The translations under genes and the position numbers were made by a program. Shown here in pieces: positions 31,548-36,773 of a DNA stretch of 36,773 bases. The stretch covers positions 1 to 36,773 of the forward strand of contig JAZNNW010000001.1 of assembly GCA_045580485.1 (NCBI GenBank), read 5' to 3'. The notes beneath the pieces are model-generated. The model did no database searches, was not told the DNA's origin, and saw nothing but the letters and a program-made list of their open reading frames with translations. The stretch's first letter is position 1, and each line of letters begins with the position of its first letter. This DNA comes from Avoscillospira sp045580485. GTDB lineage: Bacteria > Bacillota > Clostridia > Oscillospirales > Oscillospiraceae.

Positions 31548-31621
31548 GTTTTTTCGTTGCTTTTGTATAATTTGCACAGGTAAAAACCGCAAAATTTGAG
31601 AGATTCTTTGATTTTATTTTA

Positions 31622-31650
31622 TGGACAAATTAATTGCACCGTGATATTCT
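31622..31650 (+). promoter_or_regulatory. Promoter of the DegT aminotransferase gene
   Basis: TGGACA (31622-31627), 17-base spacer ending in TGA, and TATTCT (31645-31650): an extended -10 promoter. The first part of the leader may fold (TTCTG/CAGAA at 31647-31660). Confidence 0.6.
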
Positions 31651-31716
31651 GGATTCAGAAAGCACGCGTCTTTGTGCAAAAAACTAAAATATTATGAAAT
31701 AAGAGGTGTATTTGTC

Positions 31717-32985
31717 ATGGAAAAGAAAGAATTGGCAATGAACGGCGCTGGCGTAGCCGAGCTGGGTTTCCCCATGTGGCCTCAGTTTGCTCCCCAGACT
31801 AAGGAAGACATCGCAAAGATCACCGACTCCGGCCTAGTCAGCTACTGGACCGGCAAGATCGGTATGGAGTTCGAAGAGAAGTTCCGTCAGTGGTCCGGCG
31901 CCACCATGGCCATTTCCTGCGCCACCGGTACTGCCGCTCTGCACATCGCTATCTCCTCTCTGGGCATCGGCCCTGGCGATGAGGTTCTGGTTCCCTCCTA
32001 CTCCTTCATCGCTTCCTCCTACGCTATCGTTCAGGCCGGCGCTATCCCCGTTTTCTGCGATGTTACCGAGGATCACACCATCGACCCCGACGACATCGAG
32101 CGCAAGATCACCGATAAGACCAAGGGTATCGTCTGCGTCCACCTGTACGGTGTCGTCTGCGACATGGCCCGTATCATGGACATCGCCAAGAAGCACAACC
32201 TGTATGTCGTGGAAGACTGCGCACAGTGCATCGGCGGTAAGTTCAACGGCAAGATGATCGGCACCATCGGCAACGCTGGCTGCTTCTCCTTCTGCCAGTC
32301 CAAGCACTTCACCACTGCCGGCGAAGGCGGCATGGTTCTGACCATGGACGAGGATCTGGGCTGGGAATGCCGTTCCTTCCGTGACCATGGCTACGATGTC
32401 AAGACCAGAATGAACATGCTGGCTCTGGAAGAGGCTCTGCCTTACATCCACACCCGTATCGGCTTCAACTACCGTATGACTGAGATCCAGTCTCAGTTCG
32501 GTATCAACGAGCTGGCCCGTTTCGACGACTGGAACCTGGCCCGCCGCTTCGAGTATGCCAAGATGTACGACGAAGCTCTGGGCAACCTGAAGGGTGTCGC
32601 CCGTCTGCCTCTGAACACCGAGGAGCGTCAGAACTCCTACTGGTGGTATCCTGTTACCCTGGATCTGGACGCTCTGGACATCACTGCTCCTGAGTTCGTC
32701 AAGGAAATGAAGGCCAACAAGATCCCCTGCTACGGCATCCAGTGGCCCGAAGCATACGAAGAGCGTTCCTACAAGGACATGAACGGCTTTGGCGATGCCA
32801 AGTTCCCCTTCAACTCCAAGGAGTACAACCCCAAGGGCATCAACTACAACGATGTGGTCTGCCCCGTTGCCAAGTCCCTGCGTGCCCGTACCGTCAACCT
32901 GTTCCTGCATCCCACCTGGGAGAAGGAGCATATCCAGAGAGTTATCGATACCTTCGTGGCTATCCACAACGCTCACCTGAAGTAA
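31717..32985 (+). CDS. DegT/DnrJ/EryC1/StrS-family PLP aminotransferase
   Basis: A 422-residue sugar aminotransferase of fold type I. Asp167 (VVEDCAQ) and the Schiff-base Lys196 in QSKHFTTAGEGG are intact. Family members transfer an amino group from Glu or Gln to a keto-sugar or inosose. The N-terminal 'FPMWPQF' recalls inosose aminotransferases (StsC/BtrS), from memory only. ATG at 31717 follows AAGAGGTG. Codons are strongly biased, as in groEL, so expression should be high. It stands alone behind its own promoter beside NagB-like, PIG-L and Gfo/Idh genes, pointing to amino-sugar or aminocyclitol metabolism. Confidence 0.92.
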   Translation: MEKKELAMNGAGVAELGFPMWPQFAPQTKEDIAKITDSGLVSYWTGKIGMEFEEKFRQWSGATMAISCATGTAALHIAISSLGIGPGDEVLVPSYSFIASSYAIVQAGAIPVFCDVTEDHTIDPDDIERKITDKTKGIVCVHLYGVVCDMARIMDIAKKHNLYVVEDCAQCIGGKFNGKMIGTIGNAGCFSFCQSKHFTTAGEGGMVLTMDEDLGWECRSFRDHGYDVKTRMNMLALEEALPYIHTRIGFNYRMTEIQSQFGINELARFDDWNLARRFEYAKMYDEALGNLKGVARLPLNTEERQNSYWWYPVTLDLDALDITAPEFVKEMKANKIPCYGIQWPEAYEERSYKDMNGFGDAKFPFNSKEYNPKGINYNDVVCPVAKSLRARTVNLFLHPTWEKEHIQRVIDTFVAIHNAHLK

Positions 32986-32993
32986 GATTCCAT

Positions 32994-33021
32994 AAAGAGA
33001 AGCCCAATCGGGCTTTTCTTT
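32994..33021 (+). terminator. Intrinsic terminator after the DegT gene
   Basis: A 12-pair stem with one G-U pair (32994-33005 with 33010-33021, loop AATC) within a TTTTCTTTTTT run. Confidence 0.8.
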
Positions 33022-33042
33022 TTTGCTGCACACAAAAAATCA

Positions 33043-33058
33043 CGGGGCCGAAGCTCCG
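33043..33058. terminator. Terminator hairpin after the NagB-like gene
   Basis: CGGGGC and GCTCCG pair around CGAA; on the minus strand GTGATTTTTTG follows. One pair is imperfect, so it is moderate in strength. Confidence 0.55.
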
Positions 33059-33076
33059 GGGTTTTTATGTAGAAAA

Positions 33077-34027
33077 TTAGTTGGTATCGGGAACCAGGGG
33101 ACCGGCCAGTTCTTCCATGAAGAACAGCTTGCCGGGCAGAGTGGGGATGAAGCTGGAGGTGATAGCCTTGCAGGGGCCATGACGCAGAGTCATCCAGAAG
33201 CTCATGCCCTGCCACTGCATGCCGCGGGACAGAACGCCGTCAGCACCGCCGATGGCATAGTCGGAGTTGAAGATGACCTTGGGGCCGATGGTGTTGGCAT
33301 AGCAAGGAATCAGAGGCCAGGAGGAACGGAAGGAAGTGATGGCATTCTGCTCAATGGTCAGAGGATGCAGGCGGGCACCGATGCGGTGGGACTGATCCAT
33401 CCACTCTTCCACGGTATCGAACTCATCAGCAAAATGAGGCTCCCAGAAAGCGATATGGCACATACGGCCGATGCCGTAGACCAGAACCTGCTTGGCGCCT
33501 TCAGCCTTCAGAGCCTCGATCTTAGCCATGTAGGTGGGGAGATTTTCCTTGGTAGCGAAGTTTCTCTGATCCTCGGGAACAGTCAGTTCGCCCAGAGGGC
33601 CGTAGAAAGCCTCGGTCATAGCATTCTGGAAAGCGGCGGGGTCAGAAGCGGGCAGGGTGTTGCCGTTTTCGTCGGACCACTCATCCATGTTGAAGCCGTA
33701 AACATGCTTGCAGTCCACATTCCACTCCTTCAGGAAGTAGACAGCCCACTTGTACATACCCATGGGGCCAACGGGCAGGATCATGATGAGCTTGCGGCCC
33801 TCTTCCTTGGTCAGCTTGATCTGCATAGCGATCTCATGACCCATGTAAGCGCCGAACTCTTCCAGGTTGGTGCACTTGACAGGAGCGAAGTCCTTGTTCC
33901 AGAAAGGCTGGGGATCGCAGACGGTAGCGGGGTCATTGCTGACGCACTCGTGGATCTTGTTGATGTCCCAGCCCTTGGGGACGATCTCGGAGAAATAGGA
34001 ACCCTTAAAGGTATCGAGCATGTTCAT
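33077..34027 (-). CDS. NagB-fold (glucosamine-6-phosphate deaminase/isomerase-like) protein with altered active site
   Basis: 316 residues, about 50 more than E. coli NagB. The core aligns by eye: KHVYGFNMDEW (Asp115 matches catalytic Asp72) and GIGRMCHIAFWEP, where E. coli has GVGNDGHIAFNEP. His191 and Glu196 match the catalytic His143 and Glu148, but the Asp141 position is Met189. The phosphate loop LPTGGTP is replaced by LPVGPMG. The protein may use another or a non-phosphorylated sugar. ATG follows AAGGAGG. It has its own TTGACA promoter downstream of the CBM9-like gene on the same strand. Confidence 0.82.
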   Translation of the reverse strand: MNMLDTFKGSYFSEIVPKGWDINKIHECVSNDPATVCDPQPFWNKDFAPVKCTNLEEFGAYMGHEIAMQIKLTKEEGRKLIMILPVGPMGMYKWAVYFLKEWNVDCKHVYGFNMDEWSDENGNTLPASDPAAFQNAMTEAFYGPLGELTVPEDQRNFATKENLPTYMAKIEALKAEGAKQVLVYGIGRMCHIAFWEPHFADEFDTVEEWMDQSHRIGARLHPLTIEQNAITSFRSSWPLIPCYANTIGPKVIFNSDYAIGGADGVLSRGMQWQGMSFWMTLRHGPCKAITSSFIPTLPGKLFFMEELAGPLVPDTN

Positions 34028-34088
34028 AAAAGAAAACCTCCTTCATATTCAGGCAGACACATTCTGCCGCAAATTACGCTCTATGTAG

Positions 34089-34117
34089 ACAATATCATAT
34101 TCAAAATGCCCTGTCAA
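34089..34117 (-). promoter_or_regulatory. Promoter of the NagB-like gene
   Basis: On the minus strand a perfect TTGACA (34112-34117), 17-base spacer, TATTGT (34089-34094), about 60 bases before the start. Confidence 0.75.
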
Positions 34118-34131
34118 ACACTTTTGCCTTT

Positions 34132-34734
34132 TTATTCCAGAACCATCAGGCCAAAGTCACGGGGCTGGTGATAATCGGGCGTGGGGCTGGTGCAGGGGTT
34201 CCAGGAAAGGAAGTGAGACTGGACGGTTTTTTCGCCGCACTTGAAGCAGTTTGCATGGATCTTACTGCCGGACTTCAGTTCATAACCGGGGAAAAATACC
34301 TGAATGAAAGAGACGGGAACTTTGTAGAATACTTCCCAGCCATCGGCTGTCCGACGGACGGTTTTTTCCATCAGTTTGTCCTCTACGTTGGGTGCCAGAC
34401 GGCATTCCCAGTCCCGGTTATAGCAGATGCCAATATAGGTTCTGCCCAGAGGGTTCATCTCAATATTAAAGTATCTGCCGTCACGCTCATCGGGACGGAA
34501 GAAGAACTCCATGCAGCTGTCATCGCAGACCATACTCAGGGGTGCACTTTCCTCTGCACGGATATGAGCCTCTCTGGACCACATATGGACATAAATGCCG
34601 GTTTCATCGTAGCAGATCTGTGCCTGGGTGGTGATATCCACAGGGGGCTCCCAGTTGGGGACATCCACCTGCAATGCAGGAATACGATCCCACTCGGGTT
34701 TGCCACTGACACGGGTAATGGTATATTCTTTCAT
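34132..34734 (-). CDS. CBM9-like (DOMON-type) carbohydrate-binding protein, cytosolic
   Basis: A 200-residue protein of the carbohydrate-binding family 9-like group. The pattern AQICYDETGIYVHMW, DDSCMEFFF and YFNIEMNPLGRTYIG matches the beta-sandwich seen in xylanase CBM9 modules and related DOMON proteins. There is no signal peptide or membrane segment, so it would act inside the cell, which is odd for a sugar-binding module. ATG follows AGAGAGG. A small hairpin (34757-34775) lies in its 5' leader. It is transcribed from the minus-strand side of the symmetric promoter, upstream of the NagB-like gene. Confidence 0.78.
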   Translation of the reverse strand: MKEYTITRVSGKPEWDRIPALQVDVPNWEPPVDITTQAQICYDETGIYVHMWSREAHIRAEESAPLSMVCDDSCMEFFFRPDERDGRYFNIEMNPLGRTYIGICYNRDWECRLAPNVEDKLMEKTVRRTADGWEVFYKVPVSFIQVFFPGYELKSGSKIHANCFKCGEKTVQSHFLSWNPCTSPTPDYHQPRDFGLMVLE

Positions 34735-34777
34735 GGTGCAGCCTCTCTTTTTCCTACTGTTTCTTTGTGAAACAGAT

Positions 34778-34846
34778 ATTTACAAACGAGTAAAAGCAAG
34801 GTATACTATATGTTATAGTATACCTTGCTTTTTTGGCTTTGTAAAT
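34778..34846. promoter_or_regulatory. Symmetric bidirectional promoter in a 69-bp dyad
   Basis: Outer arms ATTTACAAA/TTTGTAAAT (34778-34786, 34838-34846) and inner 19-bp arms (34792-34810, 34814-34832) around TGT form one dyad. Each strand reads TTTACA, 17 bases, TATACT: plus -35 at 34779-34784 and -10 at 34802-34807; minus -35 at 34840-34845 and -10 at 34817-34822. Predicted starts lie within about five bases of the centre, facing outward to the CBM9-like gene (about 78 bases away) and the PIG-L gene (about 82 bases away). The two polymerase footprints overlap fully. Confidence 0.7.
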
Positions 34847-34893
34847 GCTTCTTTTCTTTTGAGCCGAAAAAGAAAACAAAGGAGGATTTTTCA

Positions 34894-35604
34894 ATGAGAG
34901 TTTTAGGTGTCGGCTGCCATCCCGATGATCTGGAAATCGCCTGCGGCGGTACCATGCGCAAGTATGTGGAGCAGGGTGCAGAGGTCTATCTGTGCCATGT
35001 GGCAAACGGTGATCTGGGTCATGTAGTCATCGAGCCGGAACCTCTGGCAGCCATGCGTACCATTGAGGCTGAAAACGCCGGTAAGATCATTGGTGCCAAG
35101 GAAGTTTTTAACCTGAATGTCCACGATATGCAGGTCAACAGCCATGACCCCGAAGTCATGGATGCCATGGCAGATATCGTCCGTTTTGTCCGCCCCGATG
35201 TTATCATCACCCACAATGACGACGACTATATGCTGGACCACAAGGAGACCAGCATCATCGCCACCAACGGCAGCTTCTGCTCCGGTCTGAGCCATCGTCC
35301 CAGAAAGTACGAGCCCTTCTCCAGCTTCATCCCCGTGTTCTTTATGGACACTCTGGCCGGTGTTAACTTCCAGCCTACCCACTATGTGGACATCACCAAC
35401 CAGATGGACACGAAGATCAAGGCTCTGGAGTGCCACGAATCTCAGCTGAAGTGGATGCTGGAGCATGACCACATCGACTTCGCCGACATGGTCCGCACCT
35501 GCTCCAAGTATCGTGGCTATCAGTGCGGCGTGACCTATGCCGAGGGCTTCCGTCCCTACAATGTCTATCCCAGATACAGCGCTAAGAATCTGCTTCCCGA
35601 TTAA
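34894..35604 (+). CDS. PIG-L family deacetylase (LmbE-like)
   Basis: A 236-residue zinc-dependent N-deacetylase. The CHPDDLE motif (8-14) gives His9 and Asp12, and THNDDDYMLDHKET (106-119) gives the third zinc ligand His116. Relatives such as MshB, BtrD and LmbE-type enzymes remove acetyl from N-acetylglucosamine conjugates. No signal peptide, so cytosolic. ATG at 34894 follows AAAGGAGG. It is the first gene of an operon with a Gfo/Idh/MocA dehydrogenase and is driven by the symmetric promoter. Confidence 0.92.
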   Translation: MRVLGVGCHPDDLEIACGGTMRKYVEQGAEVYLCHVANGDLGHVVIEPEPLAAMRTIEAENAGKIIGAKEVFNLNVHDMQVNSHDPEVMDAMADIVRFVRPDVIITHNDDDYMLDHKETSIIATNGSFCSGLSHRPRKYEPFSSFIPVFFMDTLAGVNFQPTHYVDITNQMDTKIKALECHESQLKWMLEHDHIDFADMVRTCSKYRGYQCGVTYAEGFRPYNVYPRYSAKNLLPD

Positions 35605-35636
35605 TTCATAATTACATAACTTAGGAGGATTTCACT

Positions 35637-36683
35637 ATGAGCAAGAAAGTCCGTTGGGGCGTCATTGGCGCCGGCGGTATCGCCGATCGCCGCACCATCC
35701 CCGGCATGATGCTGTGCGACAATGCTGAACTGGTCGCCGTTATGGAAATCAACATGGAGCTGGCTGAGAAGTGCCGTGCCAAGTGGGGTTGCAAGAAGGC
35801 CTATGACAATGAAGCCGATCTGCTGGCCGATCCCGAAATCGATGCCGTCTACATCGCCACTCCCGTCGTCCTGCATGCCAAGCAGGCTATGGCTGCTGCC
35901 GATGCCGGCAAGCATATCCTCATCGAAAAGCCTCTGGCTATGACCTCTGAAGAGGGTCAGAAGGTCGTGGAATACTGCGAAAGCAAGGGCGTCAAGATTG
36001 CTGCCGGTCTGATGATGCGTTTCGGCGCTTATGTGCAGGCCATGAAGAAGGCCGTTGCCGAAGGCAAGATCGGCAAGCCTGTTTCCGCCTATGCTCAGTT
36101 CACCTGCTGGTATCCCGATATGCCCGGCAACTGGCGTCAGAGCAAGAAGAACGGCGGCGGCGGTGCCATGATGGACATGGGCGTCCACTGCATCGACCTG
36201 CTGCAGTACATTCTGGGCTCCAAGGCCAAGGATGTGGCTGCTTTCCACGATACTCTGTCCTTTAAGTACGAAGTGGAAGACTCCTCCACCGTTCTGATGC
36301 GTCTGGAAAACGGCGCACAGTGCGTGGTCCAGTCCAACTTCAACATTCCCGATGACGCTGCCAAGTGGCGCATCGAGATCTTCGGCGATCAGGGCCGTCT
36401 CATCGGTGACACCGTCATCGGTCAGGTGGACGGCGGTACGCTGGATGCCATGTTCCTGGGTGCACAGGGTGGCTACGACGCTCAGCAGGACAAGAAGGAC
36501 GGCGAGCGTTCCAACATCGAAGTGGAATTCGGTAATATGTATGCCCGCGAAGTGGCCTCCTTCTCCGACTCCATCCTCAACGGCACGCCCGTGGAAGTTC
36601 CCGCTTCCGATGCCATTCAGGTCCAGAAGGTCATGGAAGCTGCATACCGCTCCAACGACGATGCCTGCATCGTGAAGTTCTAA
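35637..36683 (+). CDS. Gfo/Idh/MocA-family NAD(P)-dependent sugar dehydrogenase
   Basis: A 348-residue oxidoreductase. The Rossmann motif GVIGAGGIADRRT (8-20), the EKPLAMT segment with catalytic Lys98, and DMGVHCIDLL with Asp180 and His184 define the family. It would oxidise a sugar or cyclitol hydroxyl to a ketone or reduce it back. ATG follows TAGGAGG, 32 bases after the deacetylase gene. Such dehydrogenases pair with DegT-type aminotransferases in amino-sugar pathways, and one is present 2.7 kb upstream. Confidence 0.94.
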   Translation: MSKKVRWGVIGAGGIADRRTIPGMMLCDNAELVAVMEINMELAEKCRAKWGCKKAYDNEADLLADPEIDAVYIATPVVLHAKQAMAAADAGKHILIEKPLAMTSEEGQKVVEYCESKGVKIAAGLMMRFGAYVQAMKKAVAEGKIGKPVSAYAQFTCWYPDMPGNWRQSKKNGGGGAMMDMGVHCIDLLQYILGSKAKDVAAFHDTLSFKYEVEDSSTVLMRLENGAQCVVQSNFNIPDDAAKWRIEIFGDQGRLIGDTVIGQVDGGTLDAMFLGAQGGYDAQQDKKDGERSNIEVEFGNMYAREVASFSDSILNGTPVEVPASDAIQVQKVMEAAYRSNDDACIVKF

Positions 36684-36688
36684 AATCC

Positions 36689-36731
36689 GTAACAAAAATG
36701 CTCCCTCAGATGAGGGACCATTTTTTGTTAC
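36689..36731. terminator. Bidirectional terminator after the dehydrogenase gene
   Basis: A long imperfect stem: outer GTAACAAAAATG with its partner ATTTTTTGTTAC, inner TCCCTC/GAGGGA, loop AGAT. It overlaps the stop codon of the gene entering from the right. Confidence 0.8.
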
Positions 36732-36773
36732 TTAATCTGCGTTCCGCAGGGGATCATATCATCCACAAAGATG
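36728..36773 (-). CDS. C-terminal fragment of a gene cut by the window edge
   Basis: The minus-strand frame reads IFVDDMIPCGTQIK then TAA (36728-36730). Codon choice fits the neighbours, and the stop codon sits in a bidirectional terminator, the arrangement used by other converging gene pairs here. Too short to name. Confidence 0.4.
   Translation of the reverse strand, partial: IFVDDMIPCGTQIK

Noticed and set aside
34792..34834. The inner 19-bp palindrome as an intrinsic terminator
   Set aside because: It ends in six T on the plus strand, but it lies between two divergent start codons where no transcript should end, and both strands carry well-spaced promoter hexamers.

Overview
The window reads as a chromosomal segment of a low-to-mid GC Gram-positive anaerobe of the class Clostridia, probably Oscillospirales (Ruminococcaceae/Oscillospiraceae-like). 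The reasons are a primary sigma factor of Firmicutes type, a CIRCE-controlled groESL, holB next to ricT (yaaT), a group B-like [FeFe]-hydrogenase, a glycyl radical enzyme, LuxS with Pfs, strong AGGAGG ribosome binding sites, and many vegetative TTGACA/TATAAT promoters with 17-base spacers. No tRNA, rRNA, CRISPR, phage or transposase gene was seen. Placement below class level is inference.

Layout. 1-6.2 kb: a CBS-domain protein (-), rpoD (+), then a phosphate-type block on the minus strand: an OmpR/PhoB-like regulator, its PhoR-like kinase, and a Na+/phosphate cotransporter with a PhoU-like tail. The cotransporter promoter carries three half-sites at exact 11-bp spacing, a plausible Pho box. 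6.2-11 kb: a stand-alone [FeFe]-hydrogenase, an orphan glycyl radical enzyme translationally coupled to an EamA transporter, and a small acidic membrane protein. 11-13.4 kb: birA and bioY divergent, then a two-gene unit with a small membrane protein and a CsoR-type metal sensor whose N-terminus alternates histidine with other residues. 13.4-16.1 kb (-): an exported protein with a C-terminal zinc ribbon, and a PF12897-type aminotransferase.

16.2-24.3 kb (+): uraA behind a 22-codon leader peptide and an intrinsic terminator that begins at the leader stop codon; an operon of NuoE-like ferredoxin, HAD phosphatase, TSUP permease and Asp/Glu racemase; a dicarboxylate/amino-acid symporter with an operator-like dyad; an rRNA methyltransferase; and a lipid kinase whose ribosome binding site lies in the end of an interspersed palindromic repeat. 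24.3-26.5 kb: groES-groEL. 26.5-28.8 kb (-): holB-ricT. 28.9-31.2 kb (+): DUF362 ferredoxin-luxS-mtnN. A short ribbon-helix-helix gene with a 31-bp palindrome upstream and a second copy of the repeat follow.

31.6-36.7 kb is the most unusual part: a sugar-modifying island with a DegT/StrS aminotransferase, a NagB-fold protein lacking a catalytic Asp and the usual phosphate loop, a cytosolic CBM9-like protein, a PIG-L deacetylase and a Gfo/Idh/MocA dehydrogenase. The last three are served by a 69-bp dyad that reads as two identical, fully overlapping promoters facing outward. Together these genes could deacetylate, oxidise, transaminate and deaminate an amino sugar or aminocyclitol. The pathway is inferred; the substrate is unknown.
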